From Saprospiraceae bacterium (GTDB taxonomy: Bacteria > Bacteroidota > Bacteroidia > Chitinophagales > Saprospiraceae), in the NCBI GenBank assembly GCA_020629035.1, contig JAHDEC010000013.1, forward strand, positions 43,534 to 107,533: a stretch of DNA of 64,000 nt, read 5' to 3'. Positions 12,701 through 21,170 of the stretch are shown here, in pieces; within the stretch, counting starts at the first letter, position 1, and every line of letters starts with the position of its first letter. The notes beneath the pieces were generated by a model, which worked only from the letters and a program-made list of their open reading frames with translations, searched no databases and had not been told where the DNA came from. A program made the translations under genes and the position numbers.

Positions 12701-15700
12701 AAACCCCGTCATTATCCCAATCTACATCGTAGTTGTATGTCTCTCCTAAGAAGGTCGGAATAGTTATACAAGTGTTACAACTTGATCCTGGATTATCTGT
12801 TTGCCAAGTAGTTACAAAGGGTCTGGTGCACTCTCCAGCTAATTCTAAAACCCAATGATCTTCGAGTAAATAATGGTTAGAAACATCATTACCCTGACTG
12901 ACCACAGAACCAAGCAGTAGCATAGTATCCTCACCTATTATCTCCAATTTATTTCCATAATCTATTGAAGGTCCTCCATAATTCTGGGACCAAAATAAAT
13001 CTCCGTTAAAATCAAGGAACACAACCCACATATCATTGTTCCCATAATTTTGGGATAGATCATTATCCACTGATTCTGTATTTCCTACAAAACAAACGCC
13101 GTTAGCTGCTTCTATTCCGTTCCACAAGTGATCCCAGTCTGAACCGCCTATATTTCTTGACCAAAGTAAATTACCATTAGGATCAATACTGCCTGCCCAA
13201 CCATCCCAACTTCCATAATTATTGGCTAAGTCTCCATCATTAGATAGAGAAATCCCAGCGAATGCCATATTTCCATTGTCTAGAAATAGAATTTTATTTA
13301 TTTGCTCGGAGGATAATCCACCATAAGATTCCTCCCACAATAGAGACCCATTTTGGTCAATATTTATTATCCAACCGTCACCAGAACCGATTTGGTTTCC
13401 AATGTCAAAATCCTCAGAACTTGTATTTCCGCCGATATAAAATGATCCATTTATACCTGAAGAAATAGTGAAGAGTAAATCTCTGCTCGAGCCTCCATAA
13501 TTTCGTTCCCAAATTAAACTCCCTGAACCGTCGATCTTAAATACCCAACCATCATTAAGCCCATAATTATTGGATACATCATTTGAACCTGATGCTGTGT
13601 ATCCTACAATAAGGTATTCATCATTACCTGCCGAAACTAGATCCGAAAAAGTTTCAGATGAACTACCTCCAAAATGTTGTTCCCAAATAATATTTCCTAA
13701 ATCATCAATTTTAAAAAGCCATATATCTTGGTCACCATAGTTTGAGCTAACATCACCATCTGTTGAAAAGGAGTTGCAGCCTATTAAAAATTCGTCATTG
13801 GGTAGAGACAAAACTTTCGGAGTAGATTCATCCAAAGTACCGCCATAGTTTCTTTCCCAAATAATTCCATCTATTTCATTCCATCTATAAATCCAAATAT
13901 CCTCTCCACCATTGTTAGCATCTACATCTTCATCTGAAGATCTCGAGTCACCTACATATAACCTATCTCCGTTAGCTAAGATTGCCACATCCCATAGTCG
14001 ATCTCTATCTGTTCCTCCAAAATTAATGTCGGCTCTCTTGCCAAGGCAGTTTGTATTTAAATTATATAAAATTTCTGATCCTACATCTGATGAACAAACT
14101 CCAGGATCATTTATCAGTATTTCTAATTCACAACTATTATCTTGATTATCTTCAAGCGTAATCATTAGGTTTCCACTTCCAGCTGAACCAGCATCCATCA
14201 TAAAACTGGTCGTTTCACCATAAAAACCACTAGTGGGACTGATCCCTCCAGATGAACTCGTTACCGAATATATTGCACCAAGATTAAAACCCGCAGGATT
14301 TAAATCAAAGACTATGCGGTCGTCTGAGGTATTATTTATTGTGGAATTATTATCACATGCTACATTAGTTAAGCCTCCATTTTCTATCGAACAATCAGGA
14401 GAGCAAGAAAGCGGGTCGGGAATCGTAAGACTGAAAAGGCAGCTTAGATCTGTATCATCGATTAGTGTTAAAACCACGTCACCAGCACCGGCTGAACCAG
14501 GCTGGAGTTGAAAAACAGTGGCTGTTGTATAATCTCCTACTACAGGACTGATGCTTCCTACATTCGATGATACAGAATAAGATGAGCCTAAACTGATGCC
14601 GCCGATTTGAAGAGATACCTCAATGATGTCATCTAAATTATTGGCCGTTGATCCATTATCAAGGCAGTTTACTACGGGCAAGACATTGGCAATATTACAA
14701 GGACATGATGTGATACCTATCAGTGAGGCTTCAGATAAGAAAATCCAATATTGTGCACCCGGCGTAGCAGAAAAAGATAATTGACAATCAGCAACCAATG
14801 TTAAGTTATTGCAATCCACGCCTGAATAAATTTCAAACGAAGACCCTCCGTCAAGATCTTCAATTTCTATTTCTGTCCCAAGACTAGAAGTAAGTATAAA
14901 AGTATGCCAACTACCATTAAGACCAGACATACATCCTGTGGCATTTCCGTCCATACAGGATTCAGGTACACCAGCAAAAATCACTTGCGAACAATCCGCA
15001 TCAAGGTTTCCAAAATCATTTGCCAAAGTACAAGATCCTCCATTATAATTAAATGAATAATCAAATACATAATCACCTGCTCCATCTCCCATCATCGCCA
15101 AGAAATATGTGCCACCGGCAGAAACATCATAATTGTGGTCTCCTACAAAACAATCACCATCGATAGGCGAACCGGTAGGACACTGCACATTGAATAAGGC
15201 ATGACCAGGACCTGTATGATTTATGATGCTAAATATTTCTTCATTCGGAGGAACACTGAATTCGTACCAAGCTGTAGCAGTGGTAGAAAAAGAGCATGTT
15301 GTTCCTAGGTCGGATATTTCAGGGCAAAAACCCGTTATATTTTCAATTTCACTTAAGGTAACACCACAACTGAGAGGACCTAAAAAGTTAGGATCAGTGC
15401 AACTATCGAAACCTCCTGAGTCAAAAAAGTCTGGTAATATTTCATAATTGGCTGAAGCATTGATTTCGTCTGTCCCTATTTGCAAAAAGTAGCTTGTGTT
15501 AGGTAGCAAACAAGAAAATTCTACCAGCATTCCATCAGCATTACTACAATTGCTTGCTACAAAAGAACTCGCACAATCAGTGTATAATTCTGCATTGAAA
15601 TCACTTATTCCATCATCATTTGAGGTGATAATAAAAGAAGCCGCATTGTCTGAAGGTCCAAGAGTAAAAGAGTACCAAACGGTATTTGTGTTACCGCCAT

Positions 15701-16298
15701 TACTGCAGTCATCATTATCTGCAGTTGCGCAGACATTAGTGCCTCCAGTGAGCGAAATTCCGTCCGTTAGACCAATAGCTCCTGAACATGCATCATTTGG
15801 ATGAAAAACACCTCCCCCGCCGCTATTTATTCCGAATGTATAATCACAAACGCTTCCATTACATCCATCCATATATAGATAATAGGACTGCCCAACAGTT
15901 AAACCAGTGATGGGAAGATTAGTCGAAAAACCATCAAAACAAAAATCACTGCACCAAACTGGTGTTCCGAAACTGCAGCTTTCATACACCCCAAAATTTG
16001 CACCCATCATCCCACTTTCCAGCGTGCAGTTAGACAATAACACATCGATACTTATACTGGTTCCAGTAGATACAAATCCCCACCAATGCATATTATTTGG
16101 CACAGTACTTACACAAAGGGGGTTAGGGCCAGGGGTTGGAGTGGCACTCATAGTTCCACTATATCCATCTAGATCATTAAGATCGCACATGATGGGTGCG
16201 TCTAAACATAAAGATGTTGGAGCTTGGGCAAATATTTGGCATTGAAAAAACAATGCAAAAACCCAATAAGTGAATATGTGTTTTATCGAAATCTTCAT
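6792..16298 (-). CDS. 3168-residue T9SS type-B surface protein with three DUF285 modules
   Basis: The start is the ATG at 16298, which opens a clear signal peptide ending in IFAQ; an in-frame TTG nine bases upstream is less likely. In order: Cys-rich domains of the kind common in Saprospiria secreted proteins (about 30-640), seven or so 50-55-residue blade-like repeats with W-NYGGS-D motifs (about 760-1150), two DUF285 modules (about 1165-1975), a Cys-rich insert, a third DUF285 module (about 2360-2740), PKD-like and Cys-rich repeats, and a C-terminal gliding-motility-associated (CHU_C) domain in the last 90 or so residues, with FNRWGQPVYE. CHU_C is the type-B sorting signal for T9SS, so the protein should be exported and held on the surface. 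The PorP/SprF gene lies 52 bp upstream on the same strand, the usual partner arrangement. A role as adhesin is inferred. Confidence 0.93.
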   Translation of the reverse strand: MKISIKHIFTYWVFALFFQCQIFAQAPTSLCLDAPIMCDLNDLDGYSGTMSATPTPGPNPLCVSTVPNNMHWWGFVSTGTSISIDVLLSNCTLESGMMGANFGVYESCSFGTPVWCSDFCFDGFSTNLPITGLTVGQSYYLYMDGCNGSVCDYTFGINSGGGGVFHPNDACSGAIGLTDGISLTGGTNVCATADNDDCSNGGNTNTVWYSFTLGPSDNAASFIITSNDDGISDFNAELYTDCASSFVASNCSNADGMLVEFSCLLPNTSYFLQIGTDEINASANYEILPDFFDSGGFDSCTDPNFLGPLSCGVTLSEIENITGFCPEISDLGTTCSFSTTATAWYEFSVPPNEEIFSIINHTGPGHALFNVQCPTGSPIDGDCFVGDHNYDVSAGGTYFLAMMGDGAGDYVFDYSFNYNGGSCTLANDFGNLDADCSQVIFAGVPESCMDGNATGCMSGLNGSWHTFILTSSLGTEIEIEDLDGGSSFEIYSGVDCNNLTLVADCQLSFSATPGAQYWIFLSEASLIGITSCPCNIANVLPVVNCLDNGSTANNLDDIIEVSLQIGGISLGSSYSVSSNVGSISPVVGDYTTATVFQLQPGSAGAGDVVLTLIDDTDLSCLFSLTIPDPLSCSPDCSIENGGLTNVACDNNSTINNTSDDRIVFDLNPAGFNLGAIYSVTSSSGGISPTSGFYGETTSFMMDAGSAGSGNLMITLEDNQDNSCELEILINDPGVCSSDVGSEILYNLNTNCLGKRADINFGGTDRDRLWDVAILANGDRLYVGDSRSSDEDVDANNGGEDIWIYRWNEIDGIIWERNYGGTLDESTPKVLSLPNDEFLIGCNSFSTDGDVSSNYGDQDIWLFKIDDLGNIIWEQHFGGSSSETFSDLVSAGNDEYLIVGYTASGSNDVSNNYGLNDGWVFKIDGSGSLIWERNYGGSSRDLLFTISSGINGSFYIGGNTSSEDFDIGNQIGSGDGWIINIDQNGSLLWEESYGGLSSEQINKILFLDNGNMAFAGISLSNDGDLANNYGSWDGWAGSIDPNGNLLWSRNIGGSDWDHLWNGIEAANGVCFVGNTESVDNDLSQNYGNNDMWVVFLDFNGDLFWSQNYGGPSIDYGNKLEIIGEDTMLLLGSVVSQGNDVSNHYLLEDHWVLELAGECTRPFVTTWQTDNPGSSCNTCITIPTFLGETYNYDVDWDNDGVFDEFGLTGDASHDYGTIGTYNVGIRGDFPRIYFNLAGDREKIIAIEQWGDIEWSSMESAFAGCVNMMGNASDVPDLSNVTVLQSMFHGSSSFNQDINAWNVSTITNMNGMFFQATNFNQSLNSWDMSNVTDLINMFYEATNFNGNISDWDVSNVSSLFGMFVRATAFNGDLSNWDVSNVASMRNMFEDAISFNQSINTWNTTNCNDFSTMFFNAQSFNQPLDLWDVSMGAKFQNMFDGAIAFNQDISNWNVVNADRMSAMFRGASSFNQSLANWNLSTIINTTGFDGLENMLNNCGLSQSNYEATLNGWASNSNTPNDLELGALGLEYCDETGRNMLLNDMGWTIVGDSQNCAQQPFITTWQTDNSGASCNTCVQIPTNSIYSYNYDIDWENDGTYDEFGLTGDAFHDYGVAGTYDIAIRGDFPHLYHADPVGDNDKLLDVKQWGDIIWSSMELAFAQCDQLINFTAIDQPNLSLVTSMRNMFQTANNFNGDLSLWDVSNVEDMLSVFGGASSFNSNINTWDVSNVTDMQYMFQNAYAYNQPLDNWDVSSVVQMNNMFEGLSLFDQNINNWNVSNVEDMGAMFNNCSNYNQPLDNWNVSKVRSTDFMFINCTSFNQALDAWDVSSLETARSMFTLCEAFNSPLASWNLVSAFDLRRMLEGCTSFNQPLDAWDVSNVENFHDMLRGASSFDQTLESWNLSSCMDEPLVLDGLESLLDFTNLSEENYTNTLLGWALNPNTPDNIELGAETLEYCDETGRNELINNKGWTIIGDIKSCVNCDNFADNCSDPPIYTLSPITNTNMLDFECALGCIENATPEIGVTDCGFDFRPTAWFQLQTDASAVQTFVTVNTSCGWDPVYAVFKSSSGDCNQDLELVFSAGFPGCSINWGDPSGFSQGLEANTIYWIGVGSAFFEDGMCGDFELCVATSLIEIPCFGDGSCTPLSVNQTTDDQGIVVDPENDMLRLNESYTICEEFFYDASESGVEWLMGVVPFFEGWDLTDFDPQNVQITGNGIQASWYEGVLLQETLNNVCTYTDSQGRLQLCNTICETCPCSPPLTQGDLLPGGWYWTTSSSDCVNDGTPNTSWGIGMDQVTVEFCVVLQTPNFSNQVDCESIGQLKFGFQTFSDGVVGCWDDPVGECLIDESQFNIYTLDCSSLSQNSFISTWKTDNSGASCNTCLTIPANTLDYVYSYDIDWENDGVFDEFGITGDATHDYTTAGTYQVAIRGNYPHLFFNTGVEDNDKLISVDQWGDIEWLSMHKSFFHCDNMNILAADVPDLSQVNDMSFIFDSALSFNANVNSWDVSNVTDMSSAFASCTSFNETINAWDVSNITDMSFLFSNASIYNQSLSDWDMSLVSSTNFMFQNATAFNQDLDTWNLSSLNTMNGMFNNAENFNGDVQNWDISNVTEMGFLFFNASAFNQDLSNWNVSSVFEMSNLFNGASSFDQSIGNWNLSSLSGAESMLDNCGLSVENYESTLLAWSQNPNTPNAIDLGALNLVYCDEEGRNQLINDLAWTIAGDSQDPACDCPMVDAGGSNPAEYCQGQGSVDLFAQMFNFDNNGRWEDPLATGLALTNPFLVDVGSLDEGDYFVWYIVGDVACPMDTNVVNFTIHPMYEIPQEETICFGEIITVGTETFDATGMYDIVLKTIENCDSTIQLDLTVLPEITSNRSVSGCPGDIYLSNGESFVFADVGPYEETQILESLEFPGCDSLLIITMNIKDDIEVDFTGFICGEEQLEIGGMTFDKEFPNGDISVPSTNFCDSLIRVDLTHVDSIQLVGGSTNVEGNILTLDLLEDAIYDPQLNYTIEPINIDTDKILNIESTTSFGIFDIEFFPNVESIVSIEFEMCHETCNICDTVIWNVNKTITGYTELVVTCNGDGVNDRLIMSEFIENLEIEFPCNKIIIFNRWGQPVYEAQPYANDWCGTYMNTDKPIPEGSYYFTLDLVSPDANCASDSGNVREFIFGVITLLR

Positions 16299-16350
16299 TT
16301 TATACAACCCACAAGTAACTTAAGTAATGTAATTTTATAAGAACAAACAA

Positions 16351-17352
16351 TCAATAGTTATCAATCATATAAGACAAATTCACCTCAAAGGTGTTCCCAA
16401 ACTGCGCGGTAAAATCGGGTCCTAATGGATTGTAAGAAAATGCTAACTTAACTCGGTTATTGGTAGCCATAACTTCATCAAAACTAAGCCCAAACTCCGC
16501 GTGAAAATGTCTAGCGGAATTTAATCCTGCTCCAATCCACATCCATTGGCTAAATTTATATTTAAACACAAAATCAACACTTGGTGGTACATTCTTTACC
16601 CAGCGCACCCAAGATGAGAATTCAATGTGTGTATCTTCTCCTAGTGTATAGTAGTAAGACAAACTACCATAGTAGTGTGCCACCCGATCAATCTTGAATT
16701 TATTCCCATCTTCTGAGGTAAACTCAATATTAGGACCTAAAATTTGAGGAATAGAAATACCTGCAAAAAAGTAGTCATACCACCTACCCCTTCCAATTCT
16801 TTTATAAAAGCTGACACCTAAACCAAAATCTGGTCTAAAAACAACTATGCCACCCTGTAATCTTGGATCTTCATTTTGATCTATAGCCCTTAGCTTTTCA
16901 GTGTCAATCCTATATTGAACAAAGCCACCAAGCAGGCCCACAGAAAGTCCTCCATTGGAAACACTTGCTCCCCAACCATTATCCAAACGCAATACGGACG
17001 CAATCCTGCCGTAGACCCCGGTTGTAGACACATGACCTACTTTATCATTAATTAAATATCCTCCAGAAAGTAAGCTGAATTTGTCTCTTGTTTCGTAGAA
17101 GTACTCTCCTCTCATCAGCTGTGTCCTTGGCGAAGTAGGAATCCCATTCCATTGTTCACGAATAGAAGTCCCCAATGCTATTTCAAAGCCATCTTGAAAA
17201 TAATCATAGTTTATAGACGCGGGATTTATTATACCTTGATATTCGCTGTATTGGGTAAATAGGGGCAATTGTTGAGCGCAAACATTTTTTGTTATGGTGC
17301 AGATTACAATTAATAAGCACAACATATTTCTCAAGGTAGGAGCTGCAGTCAT
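16351..17352 (-). CDS. PorP/SprF family type IX secretion membrane protein
   Basis: A 333-residue protein with a signal peptide ending in VCAQQ, then the family opening LPLFTQY-EYQGIINPAS, followed by alternating beta strands typical of PorP/SprF outer-membrane proteins. I start it at the ATG at 17352; an upstream in-frame TTG would overlap the terminator hairpin, and an ATG at 17325 is also possible. In Flavobacterium johnsoniae SprF is needed to export the type-B adhesin SprB, and PorP/SprF genes commonly sit beside the gene for their cargo. Here the type-B giant begins 52 bp downstream with no terminator between, so it is the likely partner. Family assignment is firm; the partner is inferred from position. 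Confidence 0.92.
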   Translation of the reverse strand: MTAAPTLRNMLCLLIVICTITKNVCAQQLPLFTQYSEYQGIINPASINYDYFQDGFEIALGTSIREQWNGIPTSPRTQLMRGEYFYETRDKFSLLSGGYLINDKVGHVSTTGVYGRIASVLRLDNGWGASVSNGGLSVGLLGGFVQYRIDTEKLRAIDQNEDPRLQGGIVVFRPDFGLGVSFYKRIGRGRWYDYFFAGISIPQILGPNIEFTSEDGNKFKIDRVAHYYGSLSYYYTLGEDTHIEFSSWVRWVKNVPPSVDFVFKYKFSQWMWIGAGLNSARHFHAEFGLSFDEVMATNNRVKLAFSYNPLGPDFTAQFGNTFEVNLSYMIDNY

Positions 17353-17412
17353 TCGTTTATTTTTACCGATTATTGGGTAACATCCAAAAATAAACAATCC
17401 CACTTTAAAATC

Positions 17413-17448
17413 AGGAGCAACTACCAAGAAATTTAGGTAATTGCTCCT
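17413..17448 (-). terminator. Intrinsic terminator-like hairpin
   Basis: Arms 17413-17425 and 17436-17448 pair over 13 bp on the minus strand with one G-U wobble and a 10-nt loop, followed by a short T run. It lies between the small secreted protein gene and the PorP/SprF gene and would separate them into two transcripts. Confidence 0.6.
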
Positions 17449-17466
17449 ACAATATTGGATTCATGG

Positions 17467-17796
17467 TTATGCTTTTCTGAAGGTTTCTCTGTAAATAGTT
17501 TCTGCAACAGTTGTTTGGATTAGATAGGTACCAGCCTTTAACTGTTTCATATTTAATTCAGAGATTTTTTCTCCTCTTCTGGTTTTACTTTTGAAAATGC
17601 GTTTTCCTTTTTCATTAAAAACCTCGATTAGGCATTTTTCTTCAATGGCAATTTTGTCTGAAAATGTAATGAAAACAAAATCTTTTTGGAGATCAATCTG
17701 GACTGCCGCCGCCAATGGTTTTACTGGATCAGAATTGATAGCATGCATACTTGTAAAAGCAAACAAAAAGGTCAACATAGGAATAAGAACTTTCAT
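17467..17796 (-). CDS. Small secreted protein consisting mostly of a T9SS type-A-like domain
   Basis: A 109-residue protein with a signal peptide (residues 1-19, cut after SMHA). The rest is a single small beta domain with the pattern of a type-A sorting domain: a strand ending in VFITFSD, then IEVFNEKGKRIF, then LKAGTYLIQT and a basic end. There is no separate cargo domain. DUF3244-type small Bacteroidota proteins look similar and are an alternative name. It stands alone between the caspase gene (same strand, 111 bp upstream) and a terminator hairpin. Function is unknown; a free sorting-domain-like protein could be surface-attached or act in T9SS, but nothing here shows it. Confidence 0.7.
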   Translation of the reverse strand: MKVLIPMLTFLFAFTSMHAINSDPVKPLAAAVQIDLQKDFVFITFSDKIAIEEKCLIEVFNEKGKRIFKSKTRRGEKISELNMKQLKAGTYLIQTTVAETIYRETFRKA

Positions 17797-17907
17797 GGCT
17801 TATATTTTTGGTTTCTAAATTTGGAGTAATCCTTTTCACTCCTTTCACCACTAAGTGTAGCTGACAAATAAAACGTTACCAGTAAAAAGAAAAAAAATGC
17901 CTATGTA

Positions 17908-20900
17908 CTAGAAATAATCAAAGAGTTTGATGTCACGCTCGATGGATTTGCTCATAGGATTTTGAGCTGCATCCTTTCGATTTGTCTTAACAATGCATGG
18001 TACCCTCAAGCTTATAAATTGAAACATTTCCGTAAGCTTTAGTACGCCATCATTATTGGCATCCGGATAAATTTCACCCAATGCACAAGCACTATAAGAC
18101 TCATTATTAATGGATTCTTTAATAGCGGCAATAAATGCTGAGTTCTTTAATTTGCTAAACTCATAGGAGTATTGTCCCTTGTTAGAAGAAGAAACCATAT
18201 ACAACTGCTGATCTGCCGCAACCTTCTCCTCTAGAAAGCTATTAATCTTTTGTGATTCTTTGGAAACCTCCGCATCATCTGTTTCATTAATTATCGCTCC
18301 ACTGTGACAAACATCTAGAAACAAAACTTTAGGAATCGACAAATCAAGCAGCTTTAACAGAATAACATCCTGAAAATTAATGCAAGAAAATTCTTTGGAT
18401 TTATGACTGTAATCGCTGGTAGAAATATATAGTTCTCCATTATTCTGAGAAATAAATCCATGAGAAGAAAGATAAACAACTAGTAAATCTTTGGGTGATT
18501 CCAGCTTGAGTTCAAAGTCACGAATAAATTCCATGATCGCTCGCTGGCTAGTTGTTTCTTCCGTATTTAATACATATTCTTTAATTGCGTTATAATCGTC
18601 AGCTACTGTTGCTGACTTAAATGATTCCACAAAATCTGCTGCGTCTTTGGTCGTAAATTTTAATCGGTCTGTTTCTGCTCCAACCAAATCAGGAACACCA
18701 ATGGAAACTAGATGCAAGGTTCCTTTCTCTTCTTCATACTGATAATTTAATTTATCATCGATCACAAATGAATGTTCACCCACAAAAAATTCGCAAGAAA
18801 ATTCATTCTTGCCATCTAATAATAAAACATCCGTAGAAACAAATTTTCCAATGCCCTCTCCATTTTCAAAAATTTCTTCAGAATAACTGCTTGCTATATG
18901 ATTTTTTGCCTGATTTAGCGGCTTACCATTGTAGATTATTCTAAAACTATCCACTGATTCATCTATGTTCTGAATGGAGACATTGAGGTTTGCTTTTTCT
19001 TTCTTTGTTTCTACAAAATCTCGTCCCTGAACACCTTCCCAGTGAATGCTCATGCTAGAAAAAACTTTATTGAGATCCACTTTTGTGACAGCTTCAATAG
19101 CTGGTAAATCAGTAGGCAGTTGTCTCTCTTCTTGCTTTTCCAAGCCACTAGACACATTACTTAATCTAACAAGACTTGTTAAATTAGTTGCTCTACTTTC
19201 TTTTATTTTATCCAACTCGACACTTGCTTTAAATTGCTCTAGCTCCTTATTTATTTCGTTAATTTCAAGACTGAATTGCTCTTGGCTTTCATAAGCCTGA
19301 TTATCTTTAATTAGGACGTTAAAGAAGAGTTCATTTTGTTCAATATCGCTTAAAACCAATTCAAAACTCCCATCTGAAGACTCACCAGGTGCTAATTTAA
19401 TGGGAGGTGGTGGTTCATTTTTTTTATCATAGCTAGAGCTGGGCGCTAACATTAATTGTGCGTTATCGAGTATTTTATTTCCAATGTTTAAAATGCCAAT
19501 TTCTAATTTCGCAATGGCTGTAAAATTGCTGCTATCGATTGATACCAAACGTATCGAAGGTGTGAGTTCCAAATCAACTTTTTTCAGCTCTTTGGTTCTA
19601 ATTTGGGTTTGAGTCAGAATTTGCTCATTCAATTTGACAATTATTTCAAAATCTCCATCCCTAAGTTTATTGGTAACGATGGGTATGCTAGCCTTTGTTT
19701 TTTTCCTAGGTTTGAGACTTGGTATAATAAGATATGGAGGTACTTCTATATCACTTCCATCTAAGCCTTCCACCGTAACATCAAGTTTCAACTTATTAAT
19801 GGTCTCATCTGACCTATTTTCTATTTCAAATACATATTCAAATGACTCTCCTACTTCAAGTGTCTCATTTACGGTATCTTCTACGAAGTAATCTTCAAGT
19901 AAAAAAACCTTATTGGCATTATCGATATTTCCAGCTCCGGATTGTTGCAAACTAGCTATATCAACTAAGAAAGGAAGATCATTCGAGGAACCCACTAAAA
20001 CCTGTGTTCCATCAATACTGATCATTCCATCGTTGTAGACATTGTATTTACCTTTGCCGTAAAAATATTCTTCACCCACAAGCTCCAGGTCCTTGTTCAG
20101 ATTTAGATGCCAAGCTCGATAGGTCTCCCTTCTTTTTCTCGAATCAGGATCAGAAAGTGATTTACCATAAAGCAAAAAACCACCGTCTGCTTGTTCTTTA
20201 AAGCCCAATAACTCATCTTCCCAATTTCTACCAAAACTTGCGGATTTTATGGCTGATAAGTTTTGAGGATCGAATTGAACAAGACTTGACTGGACATTTA
20301 ACTTTGGATCAAAAAATAGGCCTGAGGCATAAAGATTTCCGTTAGAAAAACCCAATTGTGTGGCTATTTCTATTTGGTTCTTAGCAATTGTTTCTGCTTG
20401 TTTTTCTTTGAGTGTGTTCGCATCTAATTGAAACAACATTGAATAAACTGATTTCGATGAATAACAATCTATACATGACTTCGCCAGCATATAAATATTA
20501 TCCCCAAGCCATCCAGCATCCACTACTTCCCCTTTCTGCGCATTATCATAAGAAGCAATGATATTACTTGAATCATCCGTTTTCAAGGCAAGAAATTCCT
20601 CCCCTTGATGTCCGAAGAGATAAATATCATCCTCGTTAACCACAAGTTTATTAATTACACCACCTGGATAAGCTGGAAGCTTGTAATCTTTTACAAGATT
20701 TAATTGCTTATCAAAGTAAGCAATCCAGGGATACTGCCTATCTGATTTAGTATAGCCAACCGCTAAATATCCTTCTTTATACAGGCTTGCATCGAAAACC
20801 ATTTCATCCTCTAGTCCACCAACATTTTTTATAGATAGAATTCTCCCTGATTTATCCCACGTTGAGATTAAAACATCACTCCCTTTATATCTATAATTGT

Positions 20901-21081
20901 TGGTTTGGCCAAAAGCTACGTACTGACCCAGTGAATTCTCAAGAATTACCTGATAGTTATCTCCTGCTTTACCTTCAAACGAGTAAATCCAATTATAATT
21001 AATTTCATTAATGGTAGCCTGTATCATAAAGAATGAAATAGATAGGATACCGATTAAAGATAATTTTATATTATTTTTCAT
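17908..21081 (-). CDS. Exported caspase-family (C14) protease, 1057 residues
   Basis: An N-terminal signal peptide (about 1-23) is followed by a beta-propeller-like region (about 25-390) with repeated FGQTNN, VGYTKSD and YGKSL segments. Next come immunoglobulin-like beta domains (about 400-640) resembling CARDB/conserved-repeat domains, a charged linker and a C-terminal caspase domain (about 790-1057). The catalytic pair is visible: His874 in LSSHG and Cys925 in DVCHSG. The family cuts after basic or acidic residues depending on subtype; specificity cannot be read here. The gene is divergent from an ECF sigma operon, 89 bp away, with an inverted repeat between them. Most characterised bacterial caspases are cytoplasmic, so a signal peptide is notable; export route is unknown because no sorting domain is present. 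Confidence 0.88.
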   Translation of the reverse strand: MKNNIKLSLIGILSISFFMIQATINEINYNWIYSFEGKAGDNYQVILENSLGQYVAFGQTNNYRYKGSDVLISTWDKSGRILSIKNVGGLEDEMVFDASLYKEGYLAVGYTKSDRQYPWIAYFDKQLNLVKDYKLPAYPGGVINKLVVNEDDIYLFGHQGEEFLALKTDDSSNIIASYDNAQKGEVVDAGWLGDNIYMLAKSCIDCYSSKSVYSMLFQLDANTLKEKQAETIAKNQIEIATQLGFSNGNLYASGLFFDPKLNVQSSLVQFDPQNLSAIKSASFGRNWEDELLGFKEQADGGFLLYGKSLSDPDSRKRRETYRAWHLNLNKDLELVGEEYFYGKGKYNVYNDGMISIDGTQVLVGSSNDLPFLVDIASLQQSGAGNIDNANKVFLLEDYFVEDTVNETLEVGESFEYVFEIENRSDETINKLKLDVTVEGLDGSDIEVPPYLIIPSLKPRKKTKASIPIVTNKLRDGDFEIIVKLNEQILTQTQIRTKELKKVDLELTPSIRLVSIDSSNFTAIAKLEIGILNIGNKILDNAQLMLAPSSSYDKKNEPPPPIKLAPGESSDGSFELVLSDIEQNELFFNVLIKDNQAYESQEQFSLEINEINKELEQFKASVELDKIKESRATNLTSLVRLSNVSSGLEKQEERQLPTDLPAIEAVTKVDLNKVFSSMSIHWEGVQGRDFVETKKEKANLNVSIQNIDESVDSFRIIYNGKPLNQAKNHIASSYSEEIFENGEGIGKFVSTDVLLLDGKNEFSCEFFVGEHSFVIDDKLNYQYEEEKGTLHLVSIGVPDLVGAETDRLKFTTKDAADFVESFKSATVADDYNAIKEYVLNTEETTSQRAIMEFIRDFELKLESPKDLLVVYLSSHGFISQNNGELYISTSDYSHKSKEFSCINFQDVILLKLLDLSIPKVLFLDVCHSGAIINETDDAEVSKESQKINSFLEEKVAADQQLYMVSSSNKGQYSYEFSKLKNSAFIAAIKESINNESYSACALGEIYPDANNDGVLKLTEMFQFISLRVPCIVKTNRKDAAQNPMSKSIERDIKLFDYF

Positions 21082-21091
21082 TTTTTTCCGA

Positions 21092-21120
21092 ATAATAAAA
21101 CGCCGAAAAGCTTTTATTAT
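21092..21120. promoter_or_regulatory. Inverted repeat in the divergent caspase/sigma promoter region
   Basis: ATAATAAAA at 21092-21100 is repeated inverted as TTTTATTAT at 21112-21120, with an 11-base spacer. It lies 11 bases upstream of the caspase start and about 50 bases upstream of the sigma start, in an 89-bp divergent spacer. It could be an operator or the 5' leader structure of the caspase mRNA. AT-rich sequence makes chance matches more likely. Confidence 0.35.
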
Positions 21121-21170
21121 GAGAGATTAATGCCCAAGTTAATATATTTAGAAATAAGTACACAACGCCT

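Noticed and set aside
10333..15804. Several plus-strand reading frames of 60-110 codons opposite the giant genes
   Set aside because: They lie antisense to real coding sequence, lack signal peptides or family motifs, and arise from the repeat composition of the minus-strand gene.
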